From the NCBI GenBank assembly GCA_021613335.1, contig JAJTWR010000329.1:1576001-1640000 (forward strand): a stretch of DNA of 64,000 nt, read 5' to 3'. The stretch's first letter is position 1; the number at the start of each line of letters is the position of its first letter. The notes under the pieces were generated by a model that worked only from the letters and a program-made list of their open reading frames with translations, did no database searches and was not told the origin of the DNA. The DNA comes from Whitmania pigra (lineage: Eukaryota > Annelida > Clitellata > Hirudinida > Haemopidae). Position numbers and translations under genes: made by a program. Of this stretch, positions 54,130 through 64,000 are shown piece by piece.

Positions 54130-55440
54130 AGCAGGTGGCTTAACTGTCCGCCCAGATCTTGTGACAACACATGATGGGAAACTGCTGGTCTCGGCAGTCC
54201 TGCATGCTGCACTTGTGATTGAGCCTGTTCTTCTATGTTCTACTCGATTATAGTTATTGGGGTTTCCTTGGAGAAGCGTACACGTTTTGACGTGTGTCTT
54301 CCTGTGGTTCCATCCTGAAGATTTACTTCATAGGATTTCTATAGCAAGACCTTGCTGATGGAACCTTTCTGCCAATCACTCCCAGCATCTGACTTGAAAC
54401 GTAAAGTCTGTCCGACATCTAGTGAGGGTCTTTCCTTGACAGATGCGTTGTAAAATGCTTTAGCTCGACAGCCTTCACTGTTTCCCTTATACTTGAACTA
54501 GACGGAGTATGTAGGAGGCTGTCTGAAGTTGGCATCAAAATATGAGTGCGAACATTACCTGAGCCGGAGAGTTACATGGCTTTTGACGGTATTTTCCTCC
54601 AATCAAGTAGTGCAAGAAAAGGATCTTGGTGATCTTCAACAGCGCTTTGCTCATCAGGTTCTTAACAAAGTTTTTTACTCTAACATTGAATTGGGGATAG
54701 CGAGGATTGGATGTGTGATGGCAAATTTTCCAGGTTTTCGTGAAGTACTTAAACTTCTTCGAAATAAAAGGAGGGCCAATTTCTGAGAATATTATCGCTG
54801 GTATCACATGGCAGGCAAACTGGACTTTTAAGCAACGTATCACATCGGAAGCTGTTTTGCTGGGTAGTCTATCAACTTCGAAGTAGCTGCTGGCACAGTC
54901 CGCCACAATGAGGCAGTCGTGTCTTTGGAGAGTGATGTCAACTCCCACCTTCTGGCAAAGTTGTTCTGGAATTTCATGTGAGAGCAATGGTTCCTTCTGG
55001 TTGGATGCTTGGTGCGTGCAACATATGGGGCATCCTAGAATCTATTTTTGTAACTGGACAGTCATTCCAGGCTAAAATACTAGCTCTCGTGCTTTGCGCA
55101 GACAACCGTTCAGCCCAATGTGTGATTTGTGAAGCCTTACTAAAATCCACTGTCTAGCACTAATAGGAATAATAATTCTGGATCCCTTGTAGGCAAAATC
55201 ACCTGATACCGTCAATTCGTCAAAAAAACATGAAATAAGGTCTTAGTTCTTCGGGTAGGTGGTGCTGTGCATGGGACCACTCGGTCCTAATTTGTTTTTT
55301 TAGTTCAGAATAGACCTCGTCCTGCTCTGCAGCTTGTCGAATTCTTTCCAGCGTTTCTGGTATTAATAGCGACCATATTATTTTCAATCTCTTGCTGCGT
55401 GTAGAGGCTTTCAAGTTCTTCACAAAAGATTGACGGATGT
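54130..55440 (-). pseudogene. Decayed Gypsy LTR retrotransposon pol (integrase region)
   Basis: Reading down the minus strand from 55430: TLERIRQAAEQDEVYSELKKQ, then ELRPYFMFFDELTVSG, RIIIPISARQWILVRLHKSHIG (integrase zinc-binding part), CPICC, and the integrase core KVGVDI, HDCLIVADCASSYFEVDRLP, ASDVIRCLKVQFACHVIPAI, SEIGPPF, HHTSNPRYPQFN and NSPAQVMFALIF. A degraded C-terminal region continues to about 54130. The acidic residues are altered (D-C-A-S; SEIGPPF instead of SDNGPQF) and several stops occur. It is inactive. No matching LTR was found within this window. Confidence 0.82.
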
Positions 55441-55449
55441 GCAGAGTCT

Positions 55450-56610
55450 TCTGAATAGGCTCTACATCAATGACATAATAAGCTTAATTTTATTTTGACA
55501 AAATTTTATTAGAGTTTAATAAATAAATTTTACTATGAAATTATTCAATTTATAAATAATCTTTTGTATCCCATTAGCAACCTCTGACCTTGATTTGATT
55601 AATTTTAATTTCCATAGAAGTTGAGATGAGATGGAGCTTCCAAAACTTTATGGGCGTTTGCGTCAGTTGAGAATAAACGTTTACAAATATTTTATCCACA
55701 TAATGCAAGCCTTTATTTATGTAATTGATATAATTAAATTCTATTGTGATGACAAGGACCATGAAGTTACTTACCTTAGCTGGTGCACAGACCTTAAAAA
55801 ACAAAACACCAAGATACGATTACGTGCAGGCTCTTGTTCATCAACTAAGGTTATAAATCATGATCCACGTGGTTTAATGGAATAAAATCACATATTCCAC
55901 AAAAATTACACATAAATAACTACTTAATGCATAGTTTTAAACCAAAATGTTAAATAAGAAAACGAAGTGTAAAAACTTTATTTATAGTTGTATGATAGAC
56001 GACGGAGCCAGCTATTGCATAATAATCCCAAGATGTCAATATGGATCAGTGACGAAACCCATTTTGCCAATGAGCAAGGCCATCATAAGGAGATGTCCAG
56101 AGACCTACCAATTTTATGGGCTCCGACCCGGTTAATTTTTACAACCATGACATTTTGTGTAGGTCAAATTTCTGACGGTCGGTTGGCTTTTGCATGTCCA
56201 GACAAACATGGAACTCATAAAAATACCAGATGCTTACTCCCACAGATTCTGTTCTGAACGACATAACATATGCCACAAATATGAGGTTTTTCTATGTCAA
56301 AGCAATTGGAGGTCAAACACAACTAGCACTCAATTTCCAGAATTCATCCACCTTCTCATTTTGAATGTTTTAATGAAGTAACATACCTCAAAGAATAACT
56401 AAATTGGAGAGCCCATTTGCAACAATATAAATGATCAGATAATCACAAGCATATAAGATGATGATAAGATGAGGCTGGCAGAACATGAAACACATGTAAA
56501 CTAACCCCACTAATTACCTAGCTCAACTTTTTCACAAACATTTTGCAGGTGCAACTATTTGAATGACTAATTTATTTAAAAACAAGAAGAGGATTTTATT
56601 TTTTATAATT
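55450..56610. other. Intergenic region, nothing recognised
   Basis: No frame with a recognisable domain. It may hold the 3' UTR of KDM8 (minus strand) and older Gypsy sequence. Confidence 0.35.
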
Positions 56611-56615
56611 TACAT

Positions 56616-58071
56616 TCATGTCCACCAAAAGCTAACTGAAAAGCTTGTTGAGAGTGAGCGAACATAATGCCAATACATGTAAGGTATAAACAACATATCA
56701 CCAGCTGATAAAGTGATATCTATAAAAGGTGCGGATGCAAATTCTGGGAATCGTTCCAAATCAGCATTTTCTACGTCCACCTGGCTAGTTGTTTTCAATA
56801 AATGATTGTCGTGAACATAAAGCTTGTCTGTGTAAATTGGATCATACAATCTTATGTACTTCTCTCCTCGAACCTAACAAGGAAATAATATAAATATATA
56901 CATATAACATTTAGAAAAGAAATCTGTCGCTTTAATAGGCAATACAAATAATAATACAAATAATACAAAGCAAGTGAACTTACTTGGCAAAAAATGTTAT
57001 GTTTTTCATCTCGATGAAGTGGGGATATTGTATTTGCTGGTCCAAACCACGCATTCATTTCAACTTCACCATTTTCTGACATAGCACAATAATCAGGAAC
57101 AACAATATCATCTTGGAGTTCAGGTATTTGGTCCAACAGCTGATGCTGGGCCAAGTATCCAATTTCTTTACTATTTTGCATAAGGTACCTAGAAACCATA
57201 AAATTGGGTCCAAATCAGATATGAAAAATAACATAAACAGAAAATTACACTTCATACCTGTGAACAAAATCTTCAATGGTCATCAATTTCTGTGACCATG
57301 ATTCATCTGTATATCTGGAACCAATTTCAACTGGCACAACTCTCCAGCCTGCAATCTTCAACAAGTAATTAATATTCCACTTGCCCATAGCTGGCCAATG
57401 ATCCATGCAGCCCTTTATGATTACAGGTTTCTGAACATTATAAAAATTCGTCCTAAAACATTTAAAATAATAATTGATTAATTAATTACAATAGGGTAAA
57501 CAAAGTCAAATACCTACACAAAACACTCAAGTGATAATTGATCCACAACTTCAATGTTGTTGTTGTTATAACTCAACTTTCTTTTTTTGTTTGGAGGCTC
57601 TTCACTAATCTCAACTGAATCTAACAAATATTTTTGTGCAAATGTGGTCTGCAGATGTGAAGCCAATCTGCATAAAGGATCATTTGATGTTGGACACCCC
57701 ATCAATAATCCCATGTCACAACTTTTAATAACTTCCTTCACAATTTTGGAATGATCTGATTTTGAATCGTTTGATGTAAACGGTTTCAATTCGTTAATTA
57801 TATTCAGCTGAGCCAGAGCCTTTACGTAACTGACGGCGCTATATCCTTTACGCCAAACTAAATTTACTTCTTTCCAGTGGCCCGTGTTTAAACGCTCCCA
57901 TAGAATGTCCAATACGTTTTCACATAGAGACATGCAACGACTTAGTTTTAATTTTTGAAGACATCTTTTTGCCTCACTTAAAGAGGAATTCAAATCTTTA
58001 CCGAGCGCCTGTAATTCGGCATCGTCCGAGTCTATAGTTTCCTCACACAAAAAATTTATATCAAGCGACAT
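56616..58071 (-). CDS. KDM8: JmjC-domain oxygenase, KDM8/JMJD5-like
   Basis: Exon 1 (58071-57518) encodes a helical N-terminal region, [11 protein letters not shown] to KKRKLSY, with [18 protein letters not shown] and [10 protein letters not shown]. The following exons give [19 protein letters not shown] and [60 protein letters not shown], then [13 protein letters not shown] and [19 protein letters not shown], ending FWWT. The HRD pair and the distal His in WHYV are the Fe(II) ligands; the Lys in DEKHN is near the 2-oxoglutarate site. KDM8/JMJD5 is a 2-oxoglutarate-dependent hydroxylase (arginine-3-hydroxylase of RCCD1 and RPS6; also proposed as a histone protease). Splices between exons 1 and 2 keep frame. 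Confidence 0.92.
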
Positions 58072-58079
58072 GTTTTCTT

Positions 58080-58657
58080 AATGAGAAAATCAACAGCCTC
58101 AACAATCAATATTCGTAAATGTGCAAGAATACCAAACGTATATTTCCAAAGATTATAAATAAGCAAGTATAAAAAAAATTATATTATAATAATAAAAATT
58201 TTAATAAAATTTAAAAAAACAGATGTTTCTCATATAATAACTTAATAAATTAAGAAATTACAACTTTTTTATTAAGCAATACAACATCGCATTCACTTAC
58301 GATATGAGGAAAACTGACAGGCATAAGGGTGATGATGTGAAAGAATCTGATAAAAATAACAATGATTCCTATGGTGTTGATGATGATATCTGCGTGTAAC
58401 ATTACGTATTATATATCGCTGCTAAAAGTAGAAGGGAAAATTTGTTGTTCCATCATGGCATAGCATATCACAGAATTCATGATATTTAACCAGTATTTGG
58501 ACCAGTATCAGCACACAGTTGGATCAAGCATGATTTGGAAGGCTATCCAGAGAGTCAAGAAAAGTCAACAGAGTCTATACGGCATATGGTTGGACCTAGC
58601 CAACAAGTACGGATGGGTACCATACAAGCTTTTATTGATGAAAACATCGCACATCTT
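58080..58657. other. Intergenic region upstream of KDM8
   Basis: Carries the KDM8 promoter on the minus strand. No other feature was recognised before the hAT target duplication. Confidence 0.35.
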
Positions 58658-58665
58658 GAGGATAT
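58658..58665. repeat. Target-site duplication, left
   Basis: gaggatat, exact repeat of 59284-59291. Confidence 0.85.
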
Positions 58666-59283
58666 TAGTGGCGTACCAAGGGGGTGCGGTAGGGGCAGTC
58701 CGCCCCGGGCATTTTGAAGGGTACATACACAATAAAAAATAGTAGGTAAGGTACGACTGCACGCCTTTCTCACACCGTCAAATCCGCTTGATGATAATTG
58801 TGATTGGCGTAGTTGATGACGTAGAGAAAACAAGAGTTCTTTGCGGAAAGTAAGAGATAAAGTCGATGGTCTCTTTCAACTTTTGAGCTTCATGTAGAGA
58901 TACCTCCTTGGGAATGCTACCCCTAATATTGTGATCTTGCTGCGTATCTTGCTAGCCCCGGGCTTAGAGCTGCCAGGGCTTTTTTTAAACATAAGTTATT
59001 AAAAAACTTATCTTCGATCATCGTTGAGCCATCGTCAAGGCTTGCGGACTTGGCAGTCCTCTTTATAGAGAGAGAACACGCCGATGGACTGAATTTTGAA
59101 ACCGTTACAAAAAAAACTCGAGAGTGGGGAGAGTTTGTAAATTTGTAACCAATTCGATTGTAAAAATATTTGAGAGCTTTCGAAAACTTGAGGGTTAACG
59201 GATTATTAATGGCCAAGAGTGAGGGGGGTGGTTGGCAAATCTTATGATAGCCCCGGGCGGCAAGAACAGTTGGTAGGCCACTG
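58666..59283. mobile_element. Non-autonomous hAT element, 618 bp
   Basis: The left end TAGTGGCGTACCAA and the reverse complement of the right end CAGTGGCCTACCAA match at 12 of 14 positions. The perfect 8-bp duplication gaggatat flanks it. Shared GC-rich subterminal blocks (cgccccgggc on the left, gccccgggcggc near the right end) support a hAT relative. The interior has no transposase, only short chance frames, so it depends on another element. Confidence 0.85.
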
Positions 59284-59291
59284 GAGGATAT
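59284..59291. repeat. Target-site duplication, right
   Basis: gaggatat, exact repeat of 58658-58665. Confidence 0.85.
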
Positions 59292-59801
59292 AATCTGTTT
59301 TTGCTTCTTTTCAAAACTTAGGGGGGAGGGGGCGTCTCTCTCCATAGTGATGGGTAACAATTGTTAAGAGGTTTCAACGTTAATGTGAAGGTTCAGGGGC
59401 AGTCCATGACTGACTTCATTTTTTGGCCGATTTTCGACTTCGCCATAAGTGAAAGACTAACAATAAGTATTTGGAGTTCCTTGGAGGTAAAAGATTTTTT
59501 AATTTTTAATTTCTTCGGGGATTATTTAAATTTAGATCTGACTGCAATATTTTGATATTTTGGAAATTTCAAATTAATTCGTTCACGTTCTAAATTGTCT
59601 GGTACAAGTCGGATTGAATTACAAGGATTTGGTCAGCAATTGATCAACTGTTTACGTTTGTGACTTGTTATTTTAAGCGGTAGGCTGCTTAAATTAATAT
59701 TAATTGATAGATGTTGCAGAAGCACTAGCTTTGCAAGATACTTGTGCTTACTTGGACTCTTTGCGGCCGTGTATTGGGCAATAAATTATATTGCGAAATA
59801 G

Positions 59802-62445
59802 ATGAACTTGTTCAGAGGTGTTGTATTGCGTGTCGCAAACACTAATAGAATTAAGGTTGGCTCACTCGGCTGGATTTATTTATCGACATCATACGACCAA
59901 AGTCAAACCAGAGTAGGTCAATAGCTTCATGAACAGCGTCCTTTTTTTATATTAACGTTTTAACATTTTCGTTAGATGAGCAAGAGAACTTCGTCAAACC
60001 TTGCGGCATTCAAAGAAGAATTAGCCTTGGCCAAGCATGTGGTGGTATTGACTGGTGCTGGTGTAAGTGCTGAAAGTGGTGTTCCAACGTTCAGGGGACC
60101 TGGTGGATATTGGAGGAAGTGGCAGGCTACAGTTAATATCCATCATTTTTTGAATAAATCTCAAACTATAACTATCTTTTAGAATTTGAGATATTTTTTA
60201 AAATTTTTATTTACACACTTTGTATACCTTCTCCAAGTCATTCAGAAATGATAAGTCTCACTTTTTCCTGGGATTTTTTAATATGTCTAAAGAGGTATTT
60301 TAAGCTAGCTTTACCTTAAGGATTTGGCTACACCTCAAGCTTTTTCAAGAAATCCTTCGCTAGTTTGGGAATTCTACCAATATCGGAGAGATGTGATGCT
60401 TTCTAAAAAGCCTAATGCTGTAAGACTTAAATCATTAATTTTTTTATTGATTTAGATGTAAATTAAAGCAGTTTTATTAAATCATCAGGCACATTATGCT
60501 ATAGCTGAATGTGAAAAACGATTTGAAGAAGAGGGCAAAAGACTGGTAGTTGTTACTCAAAATATTGATGAATTACATCGAGCTGCTGGATCCAAAAATA
60601 TAATTGAACTGCACGGTATTGTGTGGTTAAGGTTTTTATTATGCGTCCATACATTTATAGACTTACAGTCTTACCTTATCACATTATAATTGCTTTATAC
60701 TCTTTATGCATAAAGTTATTAGGCTTAGCAAATACTTTAATAATGAAAAGAGGCTGCTAATGTTTGTCATTATTAAAGGCAGCTTGAAGGGGTTTTGAGT
60801 TTGTCCTAGAAAAATAGTAGTTCTACTAACCATGGCAAAACCATCTGCTTACTATGTATAACCATATGAAAATTACCTTACAGGAAGTTTGTTTCGAGTT
60901 AGATGCATCAGTTGCGGTGTCTCTGTAGCTAATAGAAACAATCCTATATGTGAGGCTCTTGCTGGGAAGGGGTGATTTTTTAGCATTATATTTTTATCAA
61001 CAAATTATTAAAGTGATTATGTTATTTGCAGTGCTCCTGATCCCAATGTTAAAGATGCTAAGATCCCTGATGAACAATTACCTAGGTAGAATTTTGTTTT
61101 GAAATTACATTTATTCGATTTTTTTAGTGCGATTTCTTTGTGAAAACACTATAACTCTCCAGCAAAGTGACAATTGATTGCACAACCAATGAAAAATAAG
61201 AAATAAATAAACAGATAAAACCTAGTAAGATTAAAGTAATCTAGCAAAATAGAGCCAAGTTAATTGAAACACTCAGAATTTCATCATGAATAACAAAATT
61301 GAAGTTATTTTGGCTGAGAAATAAATGTCTCAGGTCATGTTGTTCTGAATATGAGTGGGTTAGGGTATTTCACATATTAACTATTAGGAACAGATGGGAC
61401 TTTTCAAAATAATGAACATATTTACGAGATATTCTTTTGTATATTTTAAGATTAATTAACTCTCATGGTATGTGGAACTACAGTTGATAATGATAATTAT
61501 GAGTATTATAGTAATGATGATAATTTCATTGTTATGGAATTGTACAAGAATCATTCTGTTTATAATTTTTTCTGATGGAAATTCAAGTTGCTATTCATAA
61601 CATATTAATTTTTTAAAGGCCTATGAAATCTGAATATTATTAGATTATTAAATAATTGACACCAATGGCATTTTTTTATTGATTTGAGCGATCATGATGG
61701 GTTATTTAATTTGTTATATTCATTGGGCCCCTTGATAATATAATAAAACTTTATAAATTTTTAATTGATGAGGTACTTATGATGTCTTCTCAATTGATTT
61801 GCATTGTTTTTAGTGTCAGTGGTCAAAATGTTCTGTAGCCACAAGCAAGAATTTTTGTAATTGAAATAAATCCTAGATTTTCTTTAAATGTTTCTCCTGT
61901 CGCTTACTTTTGCATGAGTTCAAAAATGTATGCCTTTAGATGTGCCCAGACAGGTTGTGGAGGCTTGTTGAGGCCCGACGTGATTTGGTTCGGCGAGTCG
62001 CTTGATCCCGTGGTCCTGGATAATGCTTACAGTGAACTTGGAAAATGCGATCTCTGCTTGGTTGTAAGTCAATTCTGACCCGTCATATAATAATCTTAGT
62101 AATGTTTGTAAAATCTAATAAATTAATCCTAGACGTGCAAGAAACATTTGACTAATAATCAAGACATACTCAGCATAAAATTCTATTTGAAACACTTCAT
62201 TTCAAAGGTTGGAACATCTTCAGTTGTTTATCCTGCAGCCATGTTTGCTCCCGAATTGGCCTCAAAGGGGATTCCAGTCGCTGAATTCAACATTGAAGAA
62301 ACGCCAGCTACGGGGAACTTCAAGTTAATTTTCAATTTACCAAATCTGACATTTTTGATTTTATCTACATTTAGGGATTATTAATATTTGTAGGTATTAC
62401 TTTCAAGGTCCTTGTGGTACAACTTTGCCACCAGCACTAACATAA
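59802..62445 (+). CDS. SIRT5: NAD-dependent protein desuccinylase, sirtuin-5
   Basis: Nine exons (59802-59855, 59976-60131, 60321-60419, 60489-60615, 60884-60971, 61032-61085, 61940-62063, 62208-62323, 62394-62445) join in frame to 289 residues. Exon 1 gives [18 protein letters not shown], a basic amphipathic mitochondrial presequence, so the ATG at 59976 is probably internal. Class III sirtuin motifs follow: [15 protein letters not shown] (NAD binding), [10 protein letters not shown] with the Tyr and Arg that bind succinyl/malonyl groups, [19 protein letters not shown] (catalytic His), the zinc cysteines CISC and CAQTGC, and [10 protein letters not shown]. The enzyme removes succinyl, malonyl and glutaryl groups from lysines in mitochondria. 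AATAAA at 62504. It lies tail to tail with the ZNF gene. Confidence 0.95.
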
Positions 62446-62514
62446 CATATTGCACTAACGTATCTGAGATATTATTTAACTTGCTATTTTCTGGTAGTTC
62501 TCAAATAAAATGTT

Positions 62515-63095
62515 TCATGCACATGGTGTTTAGTTTTTTTTTTATTAGGTTTGATATCATAAATGATAGAGAATAGTGTGAAAATCCAATTGCTCTTATA
62601 GACATGCACAAAATTGTATTTGTTCTACATTCAAAATCAAGCTCTATTTCGGTAATAACTGACTAAAAACCATTAAGCATAGAGTTCCACACAAAGGAAA
62701 AGCATAATGTGGCAGGCCATTCAGTAATCGTTCGTATTGTTCCAATCGAGTAACAGAAGCATACTAATGCTTTAAACATTTCAACAAATCTTGATAAGAA
62801 ATGAAAGCTTTAAAACAATCCAAAGGCATGATTAAATGATGCAGGTTAAAATATCTTATTATTTACAATTCAAAGTCTCATTCGTAAACAATTTCGCTCT
62901 AACCAAAGATTAAAATTGAAAGCAAAAAAACTGCATTTGTGGATAAGTTGCATTCAGTCATGGACTATTTTTTTATTATTACCTGAGTCAATGCCGATTT
63001 GAAGTCGACTTCATATCTTAGTCTCTGTGATGAATATAACGTAAATAGACCACATAAAATGAGCTGGAAAGATAATGCTTTGTCCATGATGAGCA
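62515..63095. other. Convergent intergenic region
   Basis: Between the SIRT5 polyadenylation signal and the ZNF stop codon. It probably carries the 3' UTR of the latter. No other feature seen. Confidence 0.4.
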
Positions 63096-63099
63096 AAAC

Positions 63100-63992
63100 T
63101 TAAGCAACTTCATGACTTGGTACACTAGCTGACAATGTCAAAAGGTCTTTCTTGAAACCTCGTGCATGCCTTTTTCCACTTGCATTGCGTGCACCAGCTA
63201 GCCCTGTTCTCAAGGCCGTAAACCTTTCTGCACTTTTTAACTTCAGCTCTTGGTTTCTTTTGAACAAAAGTCTTTGTTGATCCATTTGTAATTGTTGTTC
63301 CTAGACTTGGCTGCTCATTAAAGGAAAATCCCTATTGGCAACAAAGTTAAAGTAGAAAAGTAATTATTGTTGTATAAGCAAAATATGGAAAAGTGGTTTA
63401 TAAATAGTCTTAATAAGATGCAAACAAACTCATCTTGAAAAGATATAAAACAAAGAGTTATTCAAACATTTCCAATGTGCTAAAGTTAAATTGATAACTA
63501 TAATTTTTTTAATTATTTTAGAGGGATGGCAATGTTCATAAATTACTTGGTCTGGCATTTGCCAAGGCAAAGACTTCGATAATGAAAGCTCCTTTGTTGA
63601 TCCTTGGATGCTTTCAGGGACGAGTAATGGCACATTGTTTGAGTCCTATAAAGTAACTGCCATTATTTAAGGTCTGATGTTATAAACAAATTGTTAGTAC
63701 TCTTCTCTGGTAGTTGTGATCAGAATTGGGGTTGAAAGATGTGTGATTCAACGTTGGAGATAATGGTATATCATTGTGGTGAGAATCCAACACCACTTCT
63801 ATCTCACTGTAATAAAATTCTTCTTCATGATCGGATGCATTTTTGGGTCTGGAAAATCAAATTTTTGAAGATTGTTTGCAAATTTAAATTTAAATTTTCT
63901 AATAGCTATTAACCCTATGTGCTCTATTCTGATGTGTTTTTCAATGCCCGGGCAAGTGTTGTAAATTTGCTTGCAACCAGGCCAAGTGCACT
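63100..63992 (-). CDS. C2H2 zinc-finger regulator of the ZNF395/ZNF704/SLC2A4RG type (3' part)
   Basis: Four minus-strand exons are in the window; the gene continues upstream past 64000. The first (about 63992-63913) gives a zinc finger CTWPGCKQIYNTCPGIEKH, then IRIEHIG: C-x4-C, x12, H-x4-H. The next (about 63851-63701) gives DHEEEFYYSEIEVV, the acidic EEDFYYTEV block that follows the finger in this family. Exons 63645-63547 (LPWQMPDQ) and 63300-63100 (QRLLFKRNQELKL, RTGLAGARNASGKRHARGFKKD) complete the C-terminus. These proteins bind GC-rich promoters and regulate transcription. The N-terminal half is outside the window, so which family member it is cannot be told. Confidence 0.85.
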
Positions 63993-64000
63993 GATAAACA

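Noticed and set aside
58923..59360. 145-codon minus frame
   Set aside because: Lies across the border of the non-autonomous hAT and has no transposase motif.

Overview
This is a nuclear genome window from an animal, most likely an invertebrate bilaterian. The sequence is AT-rich, nearly every gene is split by GT-AG introns (commonly 50-200 bp, a few of 1-3 kb), and the gene set is metazoan: an EAG potassium channel, a tau-tubulin kinase, GALNT2, ATG13, SIRT5, KDM8, RTRAF, ABCB10 and a ZNF395/704-type regulator. No prokaryotic operons, CRISPR arrays or rRNA genes were seen. I cannot place the species; nothing in the sequence is decisive.

Layout, left to right. 0.16-2.8 kb (-): ankyrin-repeat protein of the ANKRD26 type. 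5.3 kb (+): small secreted cysteine-rich peptide. 6.8-7.1 kb: decayed Copia pol. 8.2-12.3 kb (+): EAG/KCNH channel. 12.8-13.1 kb: LTR-like element between 41-bp direct repeats. 13.4-14.9 kb (-): decayed HECT ubiquitin-ligase gene. 16.2-19.7 kb (+): tau-tubulin kinase. 21.5-24.4 kb: nested hAT transposons and a tRNA-like SINE. 24.5-25.2 kb: DUF4806 pseudogene. 26.1-27.4 kb (+): RTRAF. 29.2-34.9 kb (+): mitochondrial half-ABC transporter ABCB10, with a non-LTR retrotransposon fragment in its largest intron. 35.4-40.4 kb (-): GALNT2-like transferase. 41.5-42.0 kb: second LTR-like element between 132-bp direct repeats. 42.5-43.1 kb (+): CARD-only protein. 43.3-44.5 kb (-): intronless ATG13. 44.9-46.1 kb (+): CCDC59/TAP26. 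46.2-49.7 kb (-): CUB/LDLa/MAM membrane receptor. 51.2-51.7 kb: very long ATT microsatellite. 53.7-55.4 kb: short hAT MITE and a decayed Gypsy pol. 56.6-58.1 kb (-): KDM8. 58.7-59.3 kb: another non-autonomous hAT. 59.8-62.4 kb (+): SIRT5. 63.1-64 kb (-): 3' end of a ZNF395/704-type gene.

The genes do not form one pathway; this looks like ordinary housekeeping and neuronal gene neighbourhood with alternating strands. ATG13 and CCDC59 are head to head about 340 bp apart, and several pairs are tail to tail (CARD/ATG13, CCDC59/CUB-MAM, ABCB10/GALNT2, SIRT5/ZNF). For RTRAF, ABCB10, TTBK, SIRT5, CCDC59 and the CARD gene, exon chains were checked by hand and keep frame throughout. For the other genes some exon edges are approximate.

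The best candidates for novelty are three or four hAT insertions with 8-bp target duplications, two LTR-like elements each bracketed by unusually long direct repeats, a CARD-only gene beside an autophagy regulator, an unrecognised secreted six-cysteine peptide, and a receptor with an unfamiliar CUB-LDLa-MAM-MAM-LDLa-TM layout. I did not find a clearly new defence or metabolic system.
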